Below are positions 6,797-13,186 of a stretch of DNA of 13,374 nucleotides, piece by piece; within the stretch, counting starts at the first letter, position 1, and every line of letters starts with the position of its first letter. This stretch comes from Thermoplasmata archaeon (GTDB taxonomy: Archaea > Thermoplasmatota > Thermoplasmata > Lutacidiplasmatales > UBA184): the NCBI GenBank assembly GCA_030040035.1, contig JASHUJ010000137.1:1-13374 (forward strand), written 5' to 3'. The position numbers and the translations under genes were made by a program. The notes beneath the pieces were generated by a model. It had not been told where the DNA came from and made no database searches. It worked only from the letters and a program-made list of their open reading frames with translations.

Positions 6797-7966
6797 ATGC
6801 GCGACGTCGCGGTCCTGGGGGTGGGCCAGACGAAGTTCGGGGAGCTGTGGGACCGCTCGTTCCGAGAGATCGGCATCGAGGCCGGTCTCCAGGCGCTCGT
6901 CGATGCGAAGCTCTCGTCGAGCGATCTCGACGGCCTCTACCTCGGCAACATGGCGTCGGGCTCGCTGATCGACCAGGAGCACATCGCCCCGCTCATCCTC
7001 GACTACGCTGGACTCGCCCGTCGGCATCTCCCCGGGGTCCGGGTCGAGGGCGGCGGTGCGTCGGGCTCGCTCGCGCTCCACCAGGGCTATCTCGCGGTGG
7101 CGAGCGGCGTCTACGACTACGTCGTCGTCGGCGGGGCGGAGAAGCTCACGGACGTACCGGACGAGCAGGCGACCGCGATCACGGGCGCGACCGCCGACCA
7201 CGAATGGGAGGCGGTCTTCGGCGCGACGCTGCCGGCGCTCTGGGCGCTGGTCGCTCGGCGCCACATGCACCTCTACGGCACGACGCGCGAACAGCTCGCG
7301 CAGGTCGCCGTCCACGACCATCAGATGGGGTCGAAGAACCCGAACGCGCACTTTCGCAACAAGCTCACGCTCGAGCAGGTCCTCGGCGCGGGGCCGATCG
7401 CGGAACCCCTCGGGATGCTCGATTGCGCCCCGTTCTCGGACGGCGCGGCGGCCGTGGTCCTCGGCCCGCTCGAGACCGCCCGAGAGCACACGGACACGCC
7501 GATCCGCATCGCGGCGAGCGAGGTCGCGTGCGACACGATGGCTCTCCAGCACCGCGCGGAACTGACGCGGCTCAACGGGACCGTCGCGGCCGCGCGCGCC
7601 GCGTTCGCGCGGGCGCGACGCAGCCCCCGGGACGTCGGCGTCGCGGAGATCCACGACGCGTACACGATCAGCGCCCTCGTCTCCCTCGAGGACCTCGGGT
7701 TCGTCGAGAAGGGCCGGGCCGGCCCGGAGTTCGCCACCGGCCAGTTCTCCGGGGGCGGGAGCCTCACCGTGAATCCGTCGGGGGGCCTCAAGGCCCAGGG
7801 CCGGCCGTTCGGCGCGGTCGGTGTCGCCCAGGTCGCCGAGATCGTCCGGCAGCTGCGGGGCGACGCGAAGGACCGGCAGGTCCCCCACCCGACGCTCGGG
7901 CTCGCCCACGACGTCGGAGGCACCGGTGCGACGAGCGTCGTCCATCTCCTCGAGAGGGCGAACTAG
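6797..7966 (+). CDS. Archaeal acetoacetyl-CoA thiolase-family protein lacking canonical catalytic residues
   Basis: The 389-residue protein is a clear SCP-x-like archaeal thiolase (MRDVAVLGVGQTKFGELWDR at the N-terminus, GGAEKLTDV, LDCAPFSDGAAAV, EIHDAY with H286, NPSGGLKAQG, HDVGGTGA at 371-378). By position and operon it should make acetoacetyl-CoA from two acetyl-CoA for the HMG-CoA synthase encoded 2 nt upstream. However, the nucleophile position of the usual VEAACASG motif is Gly87 (VEGGGASGS), and the His of the usual GHP/GHA motif is Arg336 (AQGRPFG). The codons are plain GGT and CGG, and the frame is intact throughout, so this is not a broken gene. Cysteines present are C210 and C245. 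It may be a non-catalytic scaffold, use different chemistry, or belong to a divergent family. DUF35 follows 9 nt downstream. Confidence 0.88.
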   Translation: MRDVAVLGVGQTKFGELWDRSFREIGIEAGLQALVDAKLSSSDLDGLYLGNMASGSLIDQEHIAPLILDYAGLARRHLPGVRVEGGGASGSLALHQGYLAVASGVYDYVVVGGAEKLTDVPDEQATAITGATADHEWEAVFGATLPALWALVARRHMHLYGTTREQLAQVAVHDHQMGSKNPNAHFRNKLTLEQVLGAGPIAEPLGMLDCAPFSDGAAAVVLGPLETAREHTDTPIRIAASEVACDTMALQHRAELTRLNGTVAAARAAFARARRSPRDVGVAEIHDAYTISALVSLEDLGFVEKGRAGPEFATGQFSGGGSLTVNPSGGLKAQGRPFGAVGVAQVAEIVRQLRGDAKDRQVPHPTLGLAHDVGGTGATSVVHLLERAN

Positions 7967-7970
7967 GAGG
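7966..7970 (+). promoter_or_regulatory. Ribosome binding site of the DUF35 gene
   Basis: GGAGG begins on the last base of the thiolase stop codon and ends 5 nt before the ATG at 7976. It is the clearest Shine-Dalgarno site in the window. Confidence 0.7.
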
Positions 7971-7975
7971 ATCCG

Positions 7976-8467
7976 ATGTCGATCGCCCGCTTCTGGCGCG
8001 AGACGCCCCGACGCTACAACCTCGGCGGATCGAAGTGCACGAACTGCGGGACGGTCTACTTCCCGCCCCGGCTCGTCTGCCCCGAGTGTCCGGCCCACCG
8101 GCAATCGATCGAGAAGATGGTGCCGTTCCAGCTTTCCGGCGACGGCGAAGTGCTCTCCTACACCGTGGTCCACGAGCCGGCGGAGGGGTTCGAGATGCAG
8201 GTCCCGTACGTGCTCGCCCTCGTGAAGACGCGCGAGGGACCGGTGCTCACGGGGCAGGTCGTCGACGTCACTCCGGACGAGGTCTCGATCGGGCTCAAGG
8301 TGCACGCGACGTTCCGCAAGCTCCGCGAGGAGGGACGGGCGGGCGTCATCCACTACGGCTACAAGTTCGCCCCGAGCGAGGACCCGGAGCCCGCCGCCCC
8401 GCCGCGCGGACCGGCCGCGGCGGTGCGGACCGAGGAGATCGGGGCCCGGGACCGAGCGCCGGCGTGA
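7976..8467 (+). CDS. DUF35 zinc-ribbon / OB-fold protein, scaffold of the thiolase-HMG-CoA synthase complex
   Basis: The 163-residue protein has the two-part DUF35 layout. A rubredoxin-like zinc ribbon has C21, C24, C35 and C38 (CTNCG and CPECP), and an OB-fold covers about 48-130 (GDGEVLSYTVVHEP, PYVLALVKTREGPVLTGQVV). In the characterised archaeal complex DUF35 binds both thiolase and HMG-CoA synthase and helps form the shared CoA site through which acetoacetyl-CoA is passed. Residues after about 130 are a low-complexity Pro/Ala tail, probably disordered. The gene order is the usual archaeal one. Its TGA overlaps the GTG of the DUF835 gene, so that unusual fifth gene is probably coupled to it. 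Confidence 0.92.
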   Translation: MSIARFWRETPRRYNLGGSKCTNCGTVYFPPRLVCPECPAHRQSIEKMVPFQLSGDGEVLSYTVVHEPAEGFEMQVPYVLALVKTREGPVLTGQVVDVTPDEVSIGLKVHATFRKLREEGRAGVIHYGYKFAPSEDPEPAAPPRGPAAAVRTEEIGARDRAPA

Positions 8468-9249
8468 GCGCCCCCGAGCGACCGGACCGGAGCCCCCCGC
8501 CGGCGGACGAACCCCCGGCCGACGAGGAGTTCGCCCACGCCTACGCGGCCGGGTACGAAGAGGGCGTGCGGAGCGCGCTGCGCGAGCTTCTCCAGCACGC
8601 GGCCCGCGGGCACACCGCCCAGGAGCTCCGGATGCTGGCCGAGAGCCGGCTCGCGCGACTTCCCGAGGAGGTCGAGGTGAAGCGGAAGGGGCTGCTCGCG
8701 CCCCCCCGACGTCCGGCGTGGAACTCCCTCTTCCGTTCGCCGCAGCCGGGGCGGAGCGGGACCGAGGGGGCTGGCGCGTCGGGCGCCGCCGGCGCCCCGG
8801 TGAGCCCCGGGAGGACGCTGCTCGTCCGGGAGGAGCGGCCGGCCCGGGCGCTCGAGGTCCTGCGCGCGAACGCGCTCGCCTTTCCCCGCGTCGTCCTCGT
8901 CTCGCAACGGCCGCCCGACGTCCCGGGACTCCCCGCGAACCGCCGGCTCGAGCTCGTCGTCGCGGCGGGCGGCGCCTCCGATGCGGACGGGGGGAAACGG
9001 CTCTCGCCGGGCGAGATCGGGGGCCGGCTCCGCGAGCCGACCGAGAGCGAGGGAGGCGCGCTCGTCTACGTCGACGCGCTCGAGTTCCTCGTCTCCGAGT
9101 ACTCGCTCGACACGACGCTCAAGTTCGTGCACTGGCTCGTGACCCAGGTCGAGGAGACCGGCTCCGCGCTCGTCATCTCGTTCGACCGGCGCTCGCTCGA
9201 CGTCAAGGAGATGAGCCAGCTCGAGCGGGCGTTCGCGACCGTCGTGTAG
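8464..9249 (+). CDS. DUF835 domain protein, fifth gene of the mevalonate operon
   Basis: This 261-residue protein has a Pro-rich start (1-20), a helical N-terminal domain (about 21-75, with AYAAGYEEGVRSALRELL and TAQELRMLAESRLARLPEEV), a low-complexity Gly/Ala linker (about 90-115) and a C-terminal DUF835 domain (about 117-257). The DUF835 match rests on TLLVREERPARALEVL, LSPGEIGGRLREP, GALVYVDALEFLVSEYSLDTTLKFVHWL and LVISFDRRSLDVKEMSQLER. DUF835 resembles a response-regulator or nucleotide-binding alpha/beta fold in archaeal signalling proteins, but its function is not established. I see no kinase, receiver or transmembrane part. The GTG start overlaps the DUF35 stop as GTGA. The same frame stays open far upstream, but that part is the shadow of the thiolase and DUF35 genes. 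It ends 10 nt before the convergent serine hydrolase. Confidence 0.82.
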   Translation: MSAPERPDRSPPPADEPPADEEFAHAYAAGYEEGVRSALRELLQHAARGHTAQELRMLAESRLARLPEEVEVKRKGLLAPPRRPAWNSLFRSPQPGRSGTEGAGASGAAGAPVSPGRTLLVREERPARALEVLRANALAFPRVVLVSQRPPDVPGLPANRRLELVVAAGGASDADGGKRLSPGEIGGRLREPTESEGGALVYVDALEFLVSEYSLDTTLKFVHWLVTQVEETGSALVISFDRRSLDVKEMSQLERAFATVV

Positions 9250-9259
9250 TCCCCGGGAT

Positions 9260-10747
9260 TCACCAGATCATCCGGCCCGCGCGGGCTCGCTGGAGGGTCC
9301 GCGGGTCGCGGCGACGCACGACGCGCCACCCGAGGTGGATCGCGTCGATCCGGCCCCGGCGGTCCCGCAGGAAGGGAATCCAGGCCCGCTGGCCCCCGCG
9401 ACGCACGAGGAACGCGTCCCGGCCGTGGGGCCAGAGCTTCAGGCCCTGTTCGATCGCTTCGATGCCCCGGAAATCGAGTCGGAGGAACCGGGCCCGGGGC
9501 GTCACCCGGGCCCAGATCCCCTCCCCGGAGCAGTACCAACCCCCGTACTCGAGCCGATGCCGGGCCGTACCGATCGCTCGGGGCACGTCGATGAACGGCG
9601 TCGCGGGATCGAGGCCGAGCAGTCGATTGATCCCGTCCCGGAGGGCGAGGGCCGCCGGGACCTGTTCCGCGTTCGCGAGCACCGCCCCCGCCACTCCCCG
9701 CTTCGGAACGACCGCGAACTCGGAGCTCACGCCCTTGAGGCCGCCGTCGTGGAAGGCGAGCCGATGACCGTGGTAGTCGGGTCGGACCACGATGCCGTAC
9801 CCGTACCCGAGGCCGGGCTGGATCTCGATGTGCGGCGTCAGCATCTGGGCGAGACTGGCCCGGGAGACGATCCGCTCGCGACCGACCCGGCCGTCGCGAA
9901 CGTACAGCTCGACGTACCGCAGGAGGTCGTCGATGTTCGTCCGCAGCGCTCCGGCGGCCCGGAGGCAGGTATCCTCCCACCACTCCTCGGAAGCGACCGG
10001 GGGCCCCCGTCGCGTGCGCCAGTTCGGCGAGTAGAGCGTCGTCACCTCCGGCGCGCGTCGCATGATCCCCGTGTCGAAGGTCGTCGACCGCATCCCGGCG
10101 GGGCGGAAGATCGCTTCTTCGAGGTACGACTCGTAGGTTCGTCCGCTCGCGCGCTCGATGACCGCGCCGAGAAGGCCGAACCCCTCGTTCGAGTAGCTGA
10201 AGAACTGGCCCGGGGGTCCGAGGAGCCGATACCGCTCCCGAGCGAAGTAGTCCATCAGGCCCTCGTACGTGTCGATGGGGGGGTGGTCCGGATCGATGCC
10301 GACCCGCCGGGCGACCCGCGGGTCGTACGGAGGATCGCGCGCGATGCTTCGACCCGACGTGTAGTAGATCGACGGCAGGGGAGGCAGGCCGGACGAGTGG
10401 GTGAGGAAATGGTGCAGTCGGATCCGCGCCGTGGAGCGGGGGTCGGGGGTCCGGAATTCGGGCAAATGCCGGAGGACCGGGTCCTGGACCCGAAGCGCCC
10501 CGTCCTCGGCCAAGCGCAGGATGGCGAGGGCGGTGAACGACTTCGTCATCGACGCGATCCCGTAGACCGTTCGCCCGGTCGCCGGCAGACGGCGCGCGCG
10601 ATCGCGGAAGCCGTACCCGCGGGCGAGCACGGTCCGATCCCCCGTCCGCAGGCCGATCGACAGGCCCGGGATCCGGGCCCGACGGAGGAGGCGGCGCGTC
10701 GCACGCTCGAAGCTGGAGAGTCCCGGAAGAGTTCCGGCGCGGCCCAT
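9260..10747 (-). CDS. Class C beta-lactamase-fold serine hydrolase (CubicO group / Pab87-like)
   Basis: The 495-residue protein shows the three penicillin-binding motifs: SxxK as Ser66-Met-Thr-Lys69 (GIASMTKSF), Tyr185-Ser-Asn187 (FFSYSNEGFG), and His333-Asp-Gly-Gly336 in the place of the KTG box. Residues 1-375 form the hydrolase domain. Residues about 385-480 are beta-rich and resemble the lipocalin-like extension of D-aminopeptidase and Pab87-type peptidases. No signal peptide or membrane segment is seen, so a cytosolic peptidase or esterase acting on small peptides, D-amino acid compounds or esters is likelier than a true beta-lactamase. The substrate is not determinable. The ATG at 10747 has an A/T-rich box about 27 nt upstream. 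It faces the mevalonate operon end-to-end with a 10-nt gap and shares its promoter region with the glycosyltransferase. Confidence 0.88.
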   Translation of the reverse strand: MGRAGTLPGLSSFERATRRLLRRARIPGLSIGLRTGDRTVLARGYGFRDRARRLPATGRTVYGIASMTKSFTALAILRLAEDGALRVQDPVLRHLPEFRTPDPRSTARIRLHHFLTHSSGLPPLPSIYYTSGRSIARDPPYDPRVARRVGIDPDHPPIDTYEGLMDYFARERYRLLGPPGQFFSYSNEGFGLLGAVIERASGRTYESYLEEAIFRPAGMRSTTFDTGIMRRAPEVTTLYSPNWRTRRGPPVASEEWWEDTCLRAAGALRTNIDDLLRYVELYVRDGRVGRERIVSRASLAQMLTPHIEIQPGLGYGYGIVVRPDYHGHRLAFHDGGLKGVSSEFAVVPKRGVAGAVLANAEQVPAALALRDGINRLLGLDPATPFIDVPRAIGTARHRLEYGGWYCSGEGIWARVTPRARFLRLDFRGIEAIEQGLKLWPHGRDAFLVRRGGQRAWIPFLRDRRGRIDAIHLGWRVVRRRDPRTLQRARAGRMIW

Positions 10748-10770
10748 GGGTGGCGTATACCTACGAACGG

Positions 10771-10780
10771 TAACTTTAGG
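10771..10780. promoter_or_regulatory. Shared TATA-like element between serine hydrolase and glycosyltransferase
   Basis: TAACTTTAGG is the main A/T-rich island in the 63-bp divergent gap, with a second small one (GTATAC) at 10756-10761. On the minus strand (CCTAAAGTTA) it lies about 24-33 nt before the hydrolase ATG. On the plus strand it is about 31-40 nt before the glycosyltransferase ATG at 10811, leaving a leader of about 8 nt. A GGAGGGG run (10780-10787) follows but is too far from the ATG to be a normal ribosome binding site. Confidence 0.45.
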
Positions 10781-10810
10781 AGGAGGGGCCCCCCCTGCTC
10801 ACGGCTGTCG

Positions 10811-12019
10811 ATGGAGATCCAGTTCTACACCGACTCGTACCCGCCGATGCAGGACGGCGTGGCCGCGATGACCAGCGGTCTCGCCCGTACCCTCGTTCGG
10901 CTGGGTCACTCCGTGCGGGTGATCGCACCGAACACGTTGCGCGGTGCGCCCCCGTCGGAGGATTGGGTGGACGGCGTCCACGTCCGGCGGGTGCGTTCGG
11001 TGCCCGTGCCGCTGTACGGCCAGTACCACTGGCCGGTGTTCCCGTTCGGAGCGCCGCGGGGCGATTGGAGCGCGCGCGACGCGGACGTGATCCACTTGCA
11101 CACGCCCGGCATGCTCGGAACGCTCGCGTTCCTCATGTCGCGGCGGTTCCACCGGCCGCTCGTCGGAACGTTCCACACGAACATCAAGGAGATGCAGGGC
11201 AGCGTGCCGAGCAAGTTCCTGGTTCCGTTCTTCTTCCGCGTCGCCTGGTGGTACAACCTCGGCACGTACTTCCGCTGCGATGTGACCACGACCCCGACGG
11301 CCGCGGCCCGCGACGCACTCCTCGCGGGCGCGCGCAAGCCGTTCCGCCGTCCGGTCGAGGTCATCCCGAACGGGATCGACGCGCGCCGGTTCCGCCCGGA
11401 CAGTCGAGTGCCGGACTGGCGCGCGCGCTGCGGGCTTCCGGACGGTCCGCTCGCGACGTTCCTGGGCCGACTGACGGTGGACAAGGGCGTGCACCGGTTC
11501 CTCGATGCGGTCGCGGAGACCGACGGACGGTCGGATCTCGTCGCGATCGTGGCGGGGACGGGACCCGAGGAGCCCAGCGTTCGGCAACGCATCGCGAGCG
11601 ACCCTCGGCTCGGGCGGCGCGTCCGCTACGTCGGACCGGTCGTCGAGGAGGAGAAGGCCGCGCTGCTCGCGCAGACCGACCTCTTCGTGCTCCCCTCCAC
11701 GAGCGACACGTCGAGCGTGGCGTTGCTCGAGGCGATGGCGTGCGGCTCGATGGTCGTCGCCCCCGACTCCGGCGGTCCGGCGGAGATCGTGGACGATGGC
11801 GTCACCGGCCGACGGGTGCCGATGCTCGAACCCGGCGCCCTCGGCTCCGCCCTCCGCGAGCTCGCTGGGCAACCGGATGTCCGGCAGGCCGTCGGGCGCC
11901 GGGCCTCCCAATTCGTCCGGGACCACGCGTCGCTCGAGATGACCGCCCGTCGCTTTATCTCCCTCTATTCGCTGCTTGGTAGCGAACGTGCTGGCCCCGT
12001 CCCCGGTACCCCTGTCTGA
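10811..12019 (+). CDS. GT4 family glycosyltransferase
   Basis: The 402-residue GT-B enzyme starts with the acceptor-domain signature YTDSYPPMQDGVAAMTSGLA (about 6-25) and has HLHTPG and GTFHTNIKEM. A Val-Ile-Pro-Asn-Gly-Ile-Asp linker (about 184-190) leads into the nucleotide-sugar domain, with FLGRLTVDKGVH (R220, K225) and VAGTGPEEPSV. In the GT4 EX7E motif the second Glu is kept (E307, LLEAMACG), but the first is Asp299. Members with this N-terminus include diacylglycerol and phospholipid glycosyltransferases, so a membrane-lipid acceptor is a reasonable guess, not proven. There is no transmembrane helix; a Trp/Phe-rich stretch (about 138-155, FFFRVAWWYNLGTYFR) could touch the membrane. The ATG at 10811 is the start; the frame is open further upstream, but that part is the shadow of the serine hydrolase. 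It overlaps the next gene by 32 nt. Confidence 0.88.
   Translation: MEIQFYTDSYPPMQDGVAAMTSGLARTLVRLGHSVRVIAPNTLRGAPPSEDWVDGVHVRRVRSVPVPLYGQYHWPVFPFGAPRGDWSARDADVIHLHTPGMLGTLAFLMSRRFHRPLVGTFHTNIKEMQGSVPSKFLVPFFFRVAWWYNLGTYFRCDVTTTPTAAARDALLAGARKPFRRPVEVIPNGIDARRFRPDSRVPDWRARCGLPDGPLATFLGRLTVDKGVHRFLDAVAETDGRSDLVAIVAGTGPEEPSVRQRIASDPRLGRRVRYVGPVVEEEKAALLAQTDLFVLPSTSDTSSVALLEAMACGSMVVAPDSGGPAEIVDDGVTGRRVPMLEPGALGSALRELAGQPDVRQAVGRRASQFVRDHASLEMTARRFISLYSLLGSERAGPVPGTPV
11953..11962 (+). promoter_or_regulatory. TATA-like box of the winged-helix/zinc-ribbon gene
   Basis: CTTTATCTCC, inside the glycosyltransferase 3' end, lies about 31 nt before the GTG at 11988. It closely matches the HAD gene box CTTAATCTCC, including spacing, and supports the 11988 start over the TTG at 11976. 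Confidence 0.45.
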
Positions 12020-13061
12020 GCTCGACGCGCTCGCCCGACGGTTCGGCGGCGAGCGGCACGACGCGTACTCCGAACGCGCCCTCGCCCGGGCGTACGAGGA
12101 GTTCCTGAGCCGGCGACGGGCCCCGATCGGGGCGTTCGTCCTCTCGGTCGACGGGAAGGAATACTCCAATCTCTTCGATCTGCTCGCCGAGCCCGAGGCC
12201 GCGATCGCGGACTTCGAGATCCGACTGGACCCTCCGCCCGAGCCGGGGCTCGCTTGGGAGTTCCTGCAGCCGTTCGAGCGGATCGTGCTGCGCGCCGACG
12301 GTTCGGCCGAGTTCCATCCGCTCGTGCCCGGGCCACCGGTGCGGGCGATCGGCCGCTTCCTCCTCCGCGAGCACTACCTGCCGCGGTCCCGCTCGGACAT
12401 GGACCGCGCCGCGTCGGGCGGCCAGCGGGTCCAGCTCGAGGGACTCTTCGGCACCGTGGACCAGGGGATCGCGGCGTGCCGACACCAGGGGTTGCTGCCG
12501 TTCTGCGTGTCGATCCTGCTGTACTTCTCCGCCGAACGGACTTCGTACGAGTTCGACCTCATCCGCAACACGCTGCTCGCGGACCCTCGGGCCGGGCGCC
12601 TCCCGATCGCGCGTCGGGTCCGTCGCACGTCCCGGATGAGCTGGGGACTCGACCGGATGGTCGCGCGCGGGGACCTCTCGCTCCTCGCCGCCCGGGCCCT
12701 CGAGGTCGTCGTCGAGTCGCCCGGTCTCACCGCGGTCGAGCTCGCCCACATCTTCGGCGGAGGACGCGAGCTCGTCGACTCCGCCCTCCAGGGCCTGGTC
12801 GCGCGCCAGTTGCTCAGCTTCGATCACCGGACCGGGATCTACCGGCCGCGGACCGAGGCGTTCCTTCCGGCGGGCGGCCCGCGGGCGGAGCGCGCCCCGG
12901 CGCCGGCCGGCGGAGCGGATCCCGCCCTGCGCACGAGCGTCCAGGAGCTCCTGGCGGCGGCGGACGCGCGTGCGACATGTCCGCTCTGCGGGTCGCCGCT
13001 GCCTGAGGGACCGAAGACGATCCTCTGCGCCGACTGCTCGGCGAAGGTCGCGACGACGTGA
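11988..13061 (+). CDS. Unknown protein with winged-helix-like segment and C-terminal zinc ribbon
   Basis: No family is recognised for this 357-residue soluble protein. Residues about 1-230 are mixed alpha/beta with no enzyme motif I can name. A helical segment at about 230-290 (LLAARALEVVVESPGLTAVELAHIFG, then RELVDSALQGLVARQLL, and a strand ending GIYRPR) has the outline of a winged helix. After a Pro/Ala-rich linker (about 295-315), the C-terminus carries a four-cysteine zinc ribbon, CPLCG...CADC (C331, C334, C347, C350). The combination suggests a nucleic-acid-binding or regulatory protein. The GTG at 11988 is preferred because of an upstream TATA-like box. A TTG at 11976 would add 4 residues and increase the overlap with the glycosyltransferase from 32 to 44 nt. 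It ends 16 nt before the 3' end of the convergent tRNA-Arg. Confidence 0.72.
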   Translation: MLAPSPVPLSELDALARRFGGERHDAYSERALARAYEEFLSRRRAPIGAFVLSVDGKEYSNLFDLLAEPEAAIADFEIRLDPPPEPGLAWEFLQPFERIVLRADGSAEFHPLVPGPPVRAIGRFLLREHYLPRSRSDMDRAASGGQRVQLEGLFGTVDQGIAACRHQGLLPFCVSILLYFSAERTSYEFDLIRNTLLADPRAGRLPIARRVRRTSRMSWGLDRMVARGDLSLLAARALEVVVESPGLTAVELAHIFGGGRELVDSALQGLVARQLLSFDHRTGIYRPRTEAFLPAGGPRAERAPAPAGGADPALRTSVQELLAAADARATCPLCGSPLPEGPKTILCADCSAKVATT

Positions 13062-13077
13062 CCGTCCGCTTCGGGGG

Positions 13078-13186
13078 CGGGCCTGTCGGGAGTTTCCGCC
13101 CGGTCCGCGCACGGCGGACCGGACCTTTGAACCCGAGTTTGCTGGCTTAGAAGGCCAGTACTTTGTCCAGGCTAAGCTACAGGCCC
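13078..13186 (-). tRNA. tRNA-Arg(TCT) with an intron in the T loop
   Basis: Read on the minus strand and with a 34-nt intron removed, this is a complete 75-nt cloverleaf. The acceptor stem GGGCCTG pairs fully with CAGGCCC. The D stem is GCTT/AAGT, with one G-U, and the loop contains G18G19. The anticodon stem CTGGC/GCCAG encloses loop CTTCTAA, anticodon TCT at 13151-13149, which reads AGA. The variable loop is CAAAC. The T stem TCGGG/CCCGA has a restored loop TTCAAAT. The discriminator is G, and no CCA is encoded. The 5' end touches the end of the leftward partial CDS, and the 3' end faces the winged-helix gene. Confidence 0.9.
13092..13125 (-). other. tRNA intron at position 59/60 (T loop) of tRNA-Arg
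   Basis: The 34-nt insertion interrupts the T loop between A59 and U60, the same place as in tRNA-Ala. Its core is an 11-bp hairpin, minus-strand GTCCGGTCCGC with GCGGACCGGGC, one G-U pair, and a 5-nt loop CGTGC. The junction fits a relaxed bulge-helix-bulge: T stem outside, central UUCA/GGAA (three of four pairs), bulges AAG and ACU. Cutting after the second bulge base restores a 7-nt T loop. Confidence 0.82.

Noticed and set aside
5664..8353. Two long minus-strand frames (371 and 533 codons) opposite HMG-CoA synthase, thiolase and DUF35
   Set aside because: They mirror three confidently identified plus-strand genes and have shadow-like composition with no recognisable motifs.
6847..8463. 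Upstream extension of the DUF835 frame to 800 codons
   Set aside because: It is an out-of-frame reading of the thiolase and DUF35 genes; the GTG at 8464 with GTGA overlap is the natural start.
9260..10747. Antibiotic-resistance beta-lactamase
   Set aside because: The third motif is HDGG rather than KTG, there is no signal peptide, and the C-terminal extension fits CubicO/Pab87-type peptidases or esterases.
9335..10810. Upstream extension of the glycosyltransferase frame to 894 codons
   Set aside because: The extension is antisense to the serine hydrolase, whose active-site motifs are intact. The glycosyltransferase fold starts exactly at the ATG at 10811.
13092..13125. Strong GC-rich hairpin after the winged-helix gene considered as a terminator
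   Set aside because: It is the tRNA-Arg intron; the flanking bases form the T stem and no T-run is present.
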